Source: UBA822 sp036336795
Lineage (GTDB): Bacteria; Gemmatimonadota; Gemmatimonadetes; Longimicrobiales; Gaopeijiaceae
Direction of reading: 5' to 3'
Length of the DNA: 64,000 nucleotides
Assembly (NCBI GenBank): GCA_036336795.1
Contig: JAYZFL010000007.1
Span: 20,674 to 84,673, forward strand
In this document: in pieces, positions 1 through 7,926 of the stretch
Layout of the letters: every line of letters begins with the position of its first letter
Position numbering within the stretch: position 1 is the stretch's first letter
The notes under the pieces: generated by a model
What the model was told of the DNA's origin: nothing
Databases searched by the model: none
The model's input: only the letters and a program-made list of their open reading frames with translations
Program-made: the position numbers and the translations under genes

Positions 1-1
1 G

Positions 2-229
2 GAGCCGAGCGTTCTGATTGTCACCGGAGATCATTCCACTCCGGCTCTATACCGAGAACACTCCTGGCATCACGTTCCGTTGCTTATTGCATCGGAGTGG
101 GCTCGTCCGTCCTCTGCCGAATTCGGTGAATCGGCATGCCGCGGTGGTGACCTTGGCACGCTGCCCGGCAAGGATCTTTTGTCGTTGGCCTTGGCTCACG
201 CAGTTCGCCTTGATAAATACGGGGCCTGA
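2..229 (+). CDS. apgM: Cofactor-independent phosphoglycerate mutase, C-terminal end (partial)
   Basis: Only the last 75 residues are in the window; the gene begins upstream. The frame starting at base 2 reads through without a stop and contains VTGDHSTPALYREHSW followed by HHVPLLIASEW. This is the metal-binding Asp-His region and following strand of the archaeal-type 2,3-bisphosphoglycerate-independent phosphoglycerate mutase (ApgM, alkaline phosphatase superfamily). The enzyme interconverts 3- and 2-phosphoglycerate in glycolysis and gluconeogenesis. The motif match is clear, but the length and N-terminus cannot be judged. Its stop codon overlaps the next start as TGATG, so the two genes are probably cotranslated. 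Confidence 0.85.
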   Translation, partial: EPSVLIVTGDHSTPALYREHSWHHVPLLIASEWARPSSAEFGESACRGGDLGTLPGKDLLSLALAHAVRLDKYGA

Positions 230-1071
230 TGAGCTTTCCGGAAGAGCGACTAGACCGGGCCCTGCAGTTAGGAGACGAAGGGAACTGGGAGGGCATGGCG
301 GAACATCTTCGGGAGATGCTTGAGGAGTCTCCTCAGGACGCTGTCGTCCTCTGTTGGCTCGGTGTTGCCGAACGCGAATTGGGAATGGATGGTGTTGCCT
401 ACGAGCGCTTCAAGGCCTCCGTCTCTGCAAAGCCAGGCGACGCGTACGTTCTCGCGATTGCGGGGACAGGGTTGGCTCGCTTCGACGATCCCGAAGCTGA
501 GGCTGTTCTTCGCACGGCTACGCTCATCGATCCACACCTGACATATGCTCGCACCATGTACGGAGGACACTTGGCGAGGGAAGGCCTTCTTGATGACGCC
601 CTGAAGGAATTGGAGGCTGCTGTCTCGATGGAACCCGATGACCCAGACGTGCTCACCGAGTTAGGAGTGGCGTTGGCGTTGGCCGGATCCGTGGACGAGG
701 CCGTGGATGCCTTCTACGGGGCTTGCTCGGCGGACCCAAGGGACGGATGGGCGAGAGCTTTAGCGGGTCTTTCACTTGTGAGTCTCGGCCGGATCAAAGA
801 CGCATTCGGTGATCTTCTAAGTGCCGCCGATCTACGGCCAGAGGACGTGGAGATCGCTTTATTGGCTGCGTTAGCCGCGGCCGCCTGCGACGATCCGGAT
901 CGCGCGTATGAACTAATTGAGCGCGCCCGTATCAATGCCATCGCGGGCGATCTTGTGATCGTGGAAGATGTCACGGATCGTGTCGACGACGGGCGTGAGG
1001 CGTCGGAAGAGTTCTTGACCGAAGAGCTAGCTTCAAGCGCTCTTCGTGAACGCCTCATGACACGCCTCTAA
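229..1071 (+). CDS. TPR-repeat protein
   Basis: This 280-residue, probably cytosolic protein consists almost wholly of helical tetratricopeptide-like repeats. One clear unit lies around residues 120-160, where DPDVLTELGVALALAG is followed by DEAVDAFYGA. There is no signal peptide and no membrane segment. TPR arrays usually serve as protein-binding scaffolds, and no enzymatic motif is visible. The start ATG sits in a TGATG overlap with the upstream mutase gene. The final 50 residues are acidic and less repetitive. The partner and exact role cannot be told from sequence. Confidence 0.8.
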   Translation: MSFPEERLDRALQLGDEGNWEGMAEHLREMLEESPQDAVVLCWLGVAERELGMDGVAYERFKASVSAKPGDAYVLAIAGTGLARFDDPEAEAVLRTATLIDPHLTYARTMYGGHLAREGLLDDALKELEAAVSMEPDDPDVLTELGVALALAGSVDEAVDAFYGACSADPRDGWARALAGLSLVSLGRIKDAFGDLLSAADLRPEDVEIALLAALAAAACDDPDRAYELIERARINAIAGDLVIVEDVTDRVDDGREASEEFLTEELASSALRERLMTRL

Positions 1072-1168
1072 ACACCTTTAAGATGACCTACAGTCTCGAG
1101 CTTCAGCACAACCCTAAGATATTCTGCACGGATCTTCTTTTGTCTTTCCGGCAAGAGGACTGAGGGCG

Positions 1169-2458
1169 ATGCTGTCCGTTCCTGTGGAGCGGTTCACGCT
1201 CGACAACGGTCTTCGGGTCAACCTTTCGCATGACTCAACCACACCTGTCGTTGCTGTCAATCTCTGGTACGGTGTCGGATCAAGGAATGAGCGGAAAGGA
1301 AAGACCGGATTCGCTCACCTGTTCGAGCACATGATGTTCCAGGGCTCGGAGCACGTACCGAAGGGCGGGCACTTCGAACTCATCCAAAAGGCTGGAGGTT
1401 CGCTCAACGCAACAACCTGGTTTGATCGAACCAACTATTTTGAGACGGTTCCTTCCCACCACCTTGAGCTGGCCCTCTGGCTCGAATCGGACCGGATGGG
1501 CTGGATGCTTCCGGCCATGACACAGGAGAAACTGGACAACCAGCGCGATGTCGTCATGAATGAGAGACGCCAGCGGTACGATAACCAGCCCTACGGTGAC
1601 TGGGACGAGTGGATCCAGGCGATGGTGTTTCCCGAATCTCACCCGTATCACCACACAGTGATCGGGTCGATGGAAGACATCGAAGCTGCGACGCTGGAAG
1701 ATGTCGCAGAGTTCTTCGAGGCCTATTATGTACCCAATAACGCAGTCCTTACGGTATGTGGGGATTTTACGCGGAATGAAGCTCTCCGGCTCATAGAACG
1801 CCATTTCGCCGAGATTCCCCAGGGGAAGGAAATTCCACCGATACCGGGTGAGCCAGAATTGGACGCCACGATTGGCTCGACGATCCGGGAGTGCGTCAAG
1901 GCAGAAGTGCCACTTCCCCGAGTCATCATGGCTTTCCGGATTCCACCCTACACAGACTCGCGTTTCCATACGGCCGACGTAGCAAGCGCCGTGCTGGGGA
2001 CAGGGCGGGCTTCACGGCTATATCGCTCTCTGGTGCGAGAGCGGCGTGAGGCCAAGGACGTGATCAGCATGGCTTTCCCACTTACCACGGGCGCGGGGAT
2101 ACTCCTCCTCTGGGCGACGGGATTCCCCGATGGCGATCCCGCAGCTTTGGAAGCTGCACTGTCGAGAGAGGTTGAAGGACTAGTGACCGTTCGGGAGAAC
2201 GAAATCGAGAGGGCGGTTTCTGTGACCGAGACACATTTGGTTCGGGAGGTCGAGCAGGTCGGCCAACGGGCCGACCTGATCTCAATGTTCGATCAACTTT
2301 TCGATGATCCTAGCCGGATCAACAAAGAGATCGGGCGCATGAGGGAGGTGAGCCCGAAGGATGTCTCAACTTTTTCCGAGGATTTCCTCGGGACAAACAA
2401 CCGGGCTGTACTGACGTACATGCCTGAGAACTCCAAAGTGGTTGACGTGTCGTCATGA
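1169..2458 (+). CDS. M16 family zinc metallopeptidase, catalytic subunit
   Basis: A 429-residue pitrilysin-type protease. The inverted zinc motif HLFEH is at residues 50-54, with the third zinc ligand Glu132 in NERRQRYDNQPYG about 77 residues later, as the family requires. At this length it is a single half-clam like the bacterial M16B enzymes, which work as heterodimers or homodimers on peptides. The next gene is a partner lacking the zinc site and overlaps it by ATGA, so the two probably form one protease. No convincing signal peptide is seen in the chosen start context; GAGG lies about ten bases upstream. Confidence 0.92.
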   Translation: MLSVPVERFTLDNGLRVNLSHDSTTPVVAVNLWYGVGSRNERKGKTGFAHLFEHMMFQGSEHVPKGGHFELIQKAGGSLNATTWFDRTNYFETVPSHHLELALWLESDRMGWMLPAMTQEKLDNQRDVVMNERRQRYDNQPYGDWDEWIQAMVFPESHPYHHTVIGSMEDIEAATLEDVAEFFEAYYVPNNAVLTVCGDFTRNEALRLIERHFAEIPQGKEIPPIPGEPELDATIGSTIRECVKAEVPLPRVIMAFRIPPYTDSRFHTADVASAVLGTGRASRLYRSLVRERREAKDVISMAFPLTTGAGILLLWATGFPDGDPAALEAALSREVEGLVTVRENEIERAVSVTETHLVREVEQVGQRADLISMFDQLFDDPSRINKEIGRMREVSPKDVSTFSEDFLGTNNRAVLTYMPENSKVVDVSS

Positions 2459-3816
2459 GCTCCTTAGGTCGAGGAGATATACCCGCTCCCGGAGCTATTC
2501 GCAGCTTCGACTTCCCTCCAGTTCGTCGTGAACGGTTGGAGAACGGTCTCCAGGTTCGTAGTGTTGGTGTTCCGCGAATCCCTATCGTTACGGCAAGTTT
2601 GGTGCTAAACGCCGGTGAGGGCGTCGTGGGACAGAGCCATGCCGGCTTGGCTGTCCTGACGGGAGATTCTTTGGAGGGCGGTACAGCACTACGCTCCGGC
2701 GTGGATTTGGCAGAGGCGCTGGAAATGATCGGTGCGGGGTTGTCAATCGCCACGGGTTGGGACGCGACCACGATGTCTCTCTCGTGTGTAGCGGATCGCC
2801 TTGACGAAGCGATGGAACTGCTTGCGGAAGTGGTGCTTCAGCCGATTTTTCCAGTTGATGAGGTGGCAAGGATTCGTGGACAGCGTCTGGCGGCCATCCA
2901 GCAGAGCAAGATGGATCCGGCGTCCATCGCCACCGATGTGGCACGGACGGAGACTTACGATGACGGCGCACCATACGGTCGGCCACTCGGTGGAACACAC
3001 GATTCCGTAGCCTCGCTCAGCTCTGATTCCGCAGCTGGTTTCGTAGAGGCGCGTTACCGTCCTGGGGGGAGCGGGTTGGTGGTGGTGGGTGACGTCGATG
3101 TCGATCGTGTGAAGGCCCTCGCTGACCGAAACTTCGGAAATTGGTTGGGTGAGGTGCCCCGAGTACATGAGATCAACACCAAGCCCCGGGCCAAAGAGCG
3201 CAGAATGGTTGTGGTTGACCGACCGGGCGCGGTCCAATCGGAAATCAGGATGGGACACGTGGGACAGCCGCGATCAACTTCCGACTACTTTCCACTCCTA
3301 GTTTTCAACGTGATTCTCGGAGGAGCCTTCACCAGTCGGTTGAACTTAAATCTGCGTGAGAAACACGGTTTTACCTACGGAATCCGTTCTGAGTTTTCCT
3401 TTCGTCGAGGTCCTGGGCCGTGGATGATCTCCACGGCGGTTGCTACAGAGGTGACGGCTGCCGCGGTTCGTGAGGCGATTTTTGAGGTGGAAAATCTCCT
3501 TCACGAGGGTCCTACAAACGAGGAGGTCGAGGCGGCCCGAGACTACATCGCTGGCGTTTTCCCGCTCCGTTTGGAGACCACCGCTCAGATTGCTTCACGG
3601 ATTGCAGAACTGCTCATCTACGACCTACCCGACGACTATCATTCCACTTATCGAGACCGCGTGCGTAATGTAACTAGGGAACAGACTATGGAGGCGGCCA
3701 GCCGCTGCATCCGACCTAGTGAGATTACTGTGGTCATCGGTGGCGACGCGGAAAAGATTCAGACGCCTCTGGAAGGGTTGGGGTGGGTTCCTCTGACGAT
3801 TGAGCCTCCCTTGTGA
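2455..3816 (+). CDS. M16 family peptidase-like protein, non-catalytic subunit
   Basis: A 453-residue M16 homologue in which the HxxEH zinc motif is absent: the matching place reads QSHAGLAVLTGDSLEGGT. The C-terminal half keeps the Arg/Tyr substrate-contact pair in LREKHGFTYGI. In M16B heterodimers the catalytic subunit carries zinc and the partner carries this R/Y pair, so this gene and its upstream neighbour fit a two-subunit protease. The ATG start overlaps the preceding stop by four bases (ATGA). It has no obvious signal peptide, so the location of the complex is uncertain. Confidence 0.9.
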   Translation: MSSLGRGDIPAPGAIRSFDFPPVRRERLENGLQVRSVGVPRIPIVTASLVLNAGEGVVGQSHAGLAVLTGDSLEGGTALRSGVDLAEALEMIGAGLSIATGWDATTMSLSCVADRLDEAMELLAEVVLQPIFPVDEVARIRGQRLAAIQQSKMDPASIATDVARTETYDDGAPYGRPLGGTHDSVASLSSDSAAGFVEARYRPGGSGLVVVGDVDVDRVKALADRNFGNWLGEVPRVHEINTKPRAKERRMVVVDRPGAVQSEIRMGHVGQPRSTSDYFPLLVFNVILGGAFTSRLNLNLREKHGFTYGIRSEFSFRRGPGPWMISTAVATEVTAAAVREAIFEVENLLHEGPTNEEVEAARDYIAGVFPLRLETTAQIASRIAELLIYDLPDDYHSTYRDRVRNVTREQTMEAASRCIRPSEITVVIGGDAEKIQTPLEGLGWVPLTIEPPL

Positions 3817-4424
3817 CGGGAACGCATGCTGGGACACCGGCCTCAGCGGACGAAGTGTCGTCAGGCCGAGTCAGTAGTGAGACCATCTATGAGGGCCGGA
3901 TCCTGAGCCTGACGGTGGATGAGGTCTGTTTCCCGGATGGCAGCAAAGGCCACCTGGAGCTGATTCGACATGTCGGGGCATCTGCAGTTCTGCCTTTCGT
4001 TGGAGCGCTCTCGGAAGCTGATCCCGAGGTCTTGTTAGTCAGACAATATCGGTATGCGTCAGGCGGTTACCTCTACGAGGTTCCAGCGGGCCTGTTAAGC
4101 GGGCCGGAGGAGAGTTGGGAGGATTGCGCGCGGCGGGAGCTTGAGGAGGAGACGGGCATGCGGGCAGGAAGATTGATTCCGTTGACTCGCATCTATACGA
4201 CGCCGGGATTCACGGACGAGATTATTCGATTGTTCGTAGCAACCGACTTAGAGGTGGGCGAGGTGGCGCACGATCATGACGAGTTCCTGGAAGTCATTCG
4301 CATCCGTTTTTCGGAGGCGATTGAGATGGTGAAGGATGGCCGAATCATAGACTGTAAGAGCGTAGCGACTCTCCTATATGTCGATCGTTTCCTTCGGATG
4401 TCTGGTTGTGAAGACGAAGCATAA
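3813..4424 (+). CDS. Nudix hydrolase, ADP-ribose pyrophosphatase-like
   Basis: A 203-residue protein with a Nudix box at residues 93-116, GLLSGPEESWEDCARREL followed by EEETGM. This is the diphosphate and magnesium binding helix of enzymes that cleave nucleoside diphosphates linked to another group. The preceding YLYEVPAG is typical of the ADP-sugar pyrophosphatase branch, so ADP-ribose hydrolysis is the best guess. The first part of the box has one residue more than the standard Gx5E spacing. Translation starts at GTG in a GTGA overlap with the M16 gene. About 165 bases without a gene follow. Confidence 0.85.
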   Translation: MTGTHAGTPASADEVSSGRVSSETIYEGRILSLTVDEVCFPDGSKGHLELIRHVGASAVLPFVGALSEADPEVLLVRQYRYASGGYLYEVPAGLLSGPEESWEDCARRELEEETGMRAGRLIPLTRIYTTPGFTDEIIRLFVATDLEVGEVAHDHDEFLEVIRIRFSEAIEMVKDGRIIDCKSVATLLYVDRFLRMSGCEDEA

Positions 4425-4591
4425 TCGAGCGGTGTTGTGTCATGCCGTTAGAGCTGAGCATAGGTAAGGTGCCACCGATCGTGGTGCGTAACTTGTCGAA
4501 TTGCTTTATTGTCAGGTAAGGACCGTTGGCACGGAACATGCACCTGTGTTGTGTAGGTAGACTTCAACTCGGTCTGACAGAGAGTTGAGAC

Positions 4592-5233
4592 GTGAAGAAC
4601 AAAGCGGAAATTCAGATGGTACGGGGTCAGGCGGCCAAAGAGCATCGTAAGATGCTTGGCCACCTAGGCGATAGCGATGTGGTCCGTTCGTTCTTAGAAG
4701 GTGACGAGCGGGCTTTCGGCGAGTTGGTCAAACGCTACGATGGCCGCCTCCTGAACTTCGTGTTCCGTACGGTGGGGGACCGTGAGCGTGCTCAAGATCT
4801 AGTGCAAGAGACATTTGTGCGCGTGTACCGACACATGCACCGGTTCGATCAATCCAAGAAGTTCTCTACTTGGATCTATACTATTGCCGGGAATCTTGCT
4901 AAGAACGAGTTGAGAAATCGGTCACGGAATCCGTTAATTCTCTTCCAGAAGATCCGGAAGAATTGGGAGGCGGATCATCGGCCTCTGGAATGGGAGGATT
5001 CCAGTTTCAAGCCGGACGATCTCTATCGGAAGAGACATTTGAAAGAGTTAGTCGAGAAGGCGGTCACCGAGTTGCCCGAACACCATCGGATCGTCTTTGT
5101 TTTGCGAGAACTCGAGGGTAAGACCTATGAAGAGATCGCAGAAATTACCGACTGCAACTTAGGTACGGTGAAGAGTCGCCTGAACCGAGCGAGGAACAAT
5201 TTTGCACGGGTGATTGCTCCAACGCTCGATTGA
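4592..5233 (+). CDS. ECF-family RNA polymerase sigma factor (RpoE-like)
   Basis: A 213-residue sigma-70 family factor with only regions 2 and 4. Region 2 covers roughly residues 45-110, with AQDLVQETFVRVYRHM and FSTWIYTIAGNLAKN. Region 4 lies near the C-terminus, ELPEHHRIVFVLRELEGKTY then IAEITDCNLGTVKSRLNRAR, a helix-turn-helix that reads the -35 element. The GTG start gives an N-terminal extension; the ATG eight codons later is an alternative. The next gene is a zinc-type anti-sigma factor, so this is a conventional envelope-stress sigma/anti-sigma pair. I could not identify an autoregulated promoter upstream. Confidence 0.92.
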   Translation: MKNKAEIQMVRGQAAKEHRKMLGHLGDSDVVRSFLEGDERAFGELVKRYDGRLLNFVFRTVGDRERAQDLVQETFVRVYRHMHRFDQSKKFSTWIYTIAGNLAKNELRNRSRNPLILFQKIRKNWEADHRPLEWEDSSFKPDDLYRKRHLKELVEKAVTELPEHHRIVFVLRELEGKTYEEIAEITDCNLGTVKSRLNRARNNFARVIAPTLD

Positions 5234-5407
5234 TCGGCGGACTGCACCAGGTTTGCTGCAGATGGTGTTCCTGATTTCGGAACCCCCTTCCTGTCCTCTC
5301 GGTGCCAATGTGATGTGAAGGGAACCTCGCGACACCCCTCTACGTAGTACATCAACCTCGACGACAAAGATCGAACTAGAAACCGGAACAAGGAGTCCTC
5401 TACCTAT

Positions 5408-5956
5408 ATGAATTGCTCGGAATTCCTGAGTCGCTTTTCCGAGTTCTTAGACGCTCCGGCCGAGGGCACGTTCCCGCGGGAGGCGGAAGCTCATTTGGAA
5501 GAGTGTGAGAAGTGCACCCGCTATCAAGCTGTTGTGGATCGGGGTGTTCGCATGCTGCAGTCTATGCCCCGGGCCGAGGTTCCGGAGAACTTTCGGCCGA
5601 GGCTCCAGCATCGCTTGTACCATCTCGACGACGTTTGGGTAGGGAGTGGAGCCAGCGGTTCGGCGGTGTCCATTGCCACTGCGCTCGGTATGGCGATTCT
5701 CCTTACCGTCATTGCTTGGGCTCCGAGGGCCTTAAAGAGAACTCCCGAGGTCGAACTCCCAGCCATCGTTGTCTCAGGCCCTCCGCAGATTGATGGCCTG
5801 TTTCCGACCGACCCGAGAGGGCTGCAGTTGCCCGTTTCCGCGTTGAATCTAATGGGAGGTCTTTGGTCGGATCCAAACTCTCTACTTTACGAATACTCAC
5901 CCATGCGTGAGCGGTATCGACTGAACCGCGTGGTTCGACGAACAGGTCTCGATTGA
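5408..5956 (+). CDS. Membrane anti-sigma factor with zinc-finger (ZAS) domain
   Basis: A 182-residue protein with the anti-sigma zinc motif Hx3Cx2C at His29, Cys33 and Cys36 (AHLEECEKC), plus an early Cys3. A single membrane helix follows at about residues 86-105. This is the usual layout of a cytoplasmic sigma-binding domain anchored in the inner membrane with a sensory tail outside; here the tail is about 75 residues with no recognised domain. It lies directly downstream of the ECF sigma gene and presumably holds that factor inactive until a signal releases it. The signal cannot be inferred. Confidence 0.85.
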   Translation: MNCSEFLSRFSEFLDAPAEGTFPREAEAHLEECEKCTRYQAVVDRGVRMLQSMPRAEVPENFRPRLQHRLYHLDDVWVGSGASGSAVSIATALGMAILLTVIAWAPRALKRTPEVELPAIVVSGPPQIDGLFPTDPRGLQLPVSALNLMGGLWSDPNSLLYEYSPMRERYRLNRVVRRTGLD

Positions 5957-5990
5957 CCGAAGGACAGCGAGTCACAAGACTGCTATTACC

Positions 5991-6995
5991 ATGACCAGCC
6001 CCCTCCGGAAGGTCCTTGATAAGGGTTCCCGGGGCGGGGTTTTTTTTCTTCATGGAGACGACGAGTACCGTAAACAAGAGGCCTTCCAAGAGTTGGTCGA
6101 AGTTCACGTAGATTCCGAAACGCGTGACTTCAATGTGGATATTCTAAGGGCTGCGGAAGTGAACGTGGAAGATCTTGCGCGCATCCTCGCGACACCCCCG
6201 ATGATGGCGGAGTGGCGGGTCGTGGCTGTAAGGGATGCGGAAATGTTTGCCGGGGCAGCTCGAGCCCGAGACCTCATTCTGAGCCTGGTTGATTCTCCCC
6301 CACCTAATCTAGCATTGATTCTTTCCGCACGAATTCCTCACCGGTCTAAGGCGAAGTTTTACCAGACGTTGATAAAACGTGCTCAGTCTACAGGGTTCCC
6401 ATTGATCACCCTGGATGACACACCGGGGTGGCTGATGGAGCAGACTAGAGTCCGTTTCGCAATGACTCTAGAGACTGACGCCGCTAAGGCACTGGCTCAG
6501 TCGATCGGTGTCGATCTCGGTATTCTTTCTCGCGAGCTTGAAAAGCTGTCAGGTGTGGCCGGAGAAGGCGATCGCATTACGTTAGAACATGTGCGCCTTG
6601 CGGGGGCAGTACTTCCTAAACAGGATCGTTGGCGGTGGTTCGATCTTGTAGGAAGCAGGCAGTTTGAGGAGGCGATCACAGGACTTCCTGTGCTTCTCGG
6701 GCAAGGAGAGAGCGGGGTGGGCTTGGTCGTTGGGTTGTCCAGCCACCTTCTGAGGATCGGGGTGGTGGTCGAAAAGGGGCCGGGCGCTCTCGAAGAAGTA
6801 CTGCCACCCCATCAAAAGTGGCTCTCCCGGCAGATAGGGGGTCAGGCTGAGGGCTGGACTCCGAAGACGATTCGGGTGGCAATTCTGAGGCTCTTAAGGG
6901 TAGATCGCTTATTGAAAGCCAGTTCACTATCAGACGAGCACCATCTTGAAGAATGGCTTCTAACATTGATGGGTCCCGAAGGCATCAAAGCGTAA
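5991..6995 (+). CDS. holA: DNA polymerase III delta subunit
   Basis: A 334-residue clamp-loader subunit that opens the beta sliding clamp. The N-terminus carries the family signature VFFLHGDDEYRKQEAFQ, and the length matches HolA. The delta fold is AAA-like without a working Walker A, as here. The ATG at 5991 lies just after the anti-sigma gene, while the last 43 bases overlap the following SPOR gene. The early coding sequence includes a run of eight T (6040-6047) encoding Val-Phe-Phe, which could be prone to slippage or sequencing error, but the frame is intact across it. Confidence 0.88.
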   Translation: MTSPLRKVLDKGSRGGVFFLHGDDEYRKQEAFQELVEVHVDSETRDFNVDILRAAEVNVEDLARILATPPMMAEWRVVAVRDAEMFAGAARARDLILSLVDSPPPNLALILSARIPHRSKAKFYQTLIKRAQSTGFPLITLDDTPGWLMEQTRVRFAMTLETDAAKALAQSIGVDLGILSRELEKLSGVAGEGDRITLEHVRLAGAVLPKQDRWRWFDLVGSRQFEEAITGLPVLLGQGESGVGLVVGLSSHLLRIGVVVEKGPGALEEVLPPHQKWLSRQIGGQAEGWTPKTIRVAILRLLRVDRLLKASSLSDEHHLEEWLLTLMGPEGIKA

Positions 6996-7837
6996 TCGTC
7001 TTCTCGCTACTGCTTGTAGTTGCGGGTTTCGGAGATCCTTTGGAGGGTCAAGGGGATCTCGATGTGGTCAACGTGCTGATTTCAGCGGGCCGCACTGAGG
7101 AAGCACGTGCTATTCTAGAATCGTGGTGGGAAGACTATCATGCTTTGGCTGACAGAGGTGATCGTCAGCAGGCTTTGTGGTTACGAGCTGTGCTTACGGT
7201 GGACCCGTTGATAGCTGGACTCGACTATCAGCGTCTGGTATTGACTTATCCCAGTAGTCCATATTCCGACGAGGCCCTACAAAGATTGGGCTTGATTTCA
7301 GCTGCGGAGGGAGACCTGGCGGAGGCGGTAGACTATTTTCGTGCCCTTGTGCGTGATTATCCAGGAAGTCCGAAGCGGGGGATTGCGCTGGCTTGGCTCT
7401 CTGAAAACGAAATGGAAACCGGGGCAGGGAAGGTATCTCTCACCGGGACTGAAGCGGTGGGTGGGCAGCGCAAAAGCGCGCTTTTCCAGACCGGCGAACT
7501 GGGTGTGAGTTTACCCTCTGAGGTTGCCATTCTCGAATCGCCAGATGCTCCAGCTTTGCAACGAGCGGAGTCAGAGCTTCTCCGGGTAGAGTCGAGATAT
7601 GCAGTTCAGTTAGGGGCTTTCCTGCTTGCAGAACGAGCTGAGCGTCTGATGGAGATCGGAGAGGATGCCGGATTTGTGACTCGTTTGGCACGAGTGAAGG
7701 AGAGCGACCTGATCCGCGTGCGGATCGGCAACTTTACCGATCGTACCGAGGCGGTAAAGTTGATGGAAAAGATCCACGAACTTGGCTACGATGCTACCGT
7801 TGTTAGGGACGTGACCCTTGAAGAGCCGTTCAGGTGA
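6953..7837 (+). CDS. Exported TPR/SPOR-domain protein
   Basis: A 294-residue protein with an N-terminal signal-like stretch (VIVFSLLLVVAGFG), a middle region of TPR-like repeats of the YbgF kind (YSDEALQRLGLISAAEG, LAEAVDYFRALVRDYPGS), and a C-terminal SPOR domain at about residues 210-290 starting YAVQLGAFLLAERAERL. SPOR domains bind glycan strands lacking stem peptides, usually at division sites. A periplasmic role in cell-wall remodelling or division is therefore likely. The start lies inside holA; no better start with a signal sequence is visible, so the 43-base overlap is probably real. Confidence 0.85.
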   Translation: MASNIDGSRRHQSVIVFSLLLVVAGFGDPLEGQGDLDVVNVLISAGRTEEARAILESWWEDYHALADRGDRQQALWLRAVLTVDPLIAGLDYQRLVLTYPSSPYSDEALQRLGLISAAEGDLAEAVDYFRALVRDYPGSPKRGIALAWLSENEMETGAGKVSLTGTEAVGGQRKSALFQTGELGVSLPSEVAILESPDAPALQRAESELLRVESRYAVQLGAFLLAERAERLMEIGEDAGFVTRLARVKESDLIRVRIGNFTDRTEAVKLMEKIHELGYDATVVRDVTLEEPFR

Positions 7838-7926
7838 GTGTCGTTTAGAATCTCTGGATCCTCCAAGGGGCACTACCGAAGTCGCTAGCCTTGATTCACC
7901 ATTCTCCGATGGTTTGTGGGGACCCC

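Noticed and set aside
6030..6047. G/C-rich stretch followed by eight T in holA, as a terminator
   Set aside because: The bases before the T tract do not form a stable stem, unlike the hairpin at 18271, and the position is at the start of a coding region.
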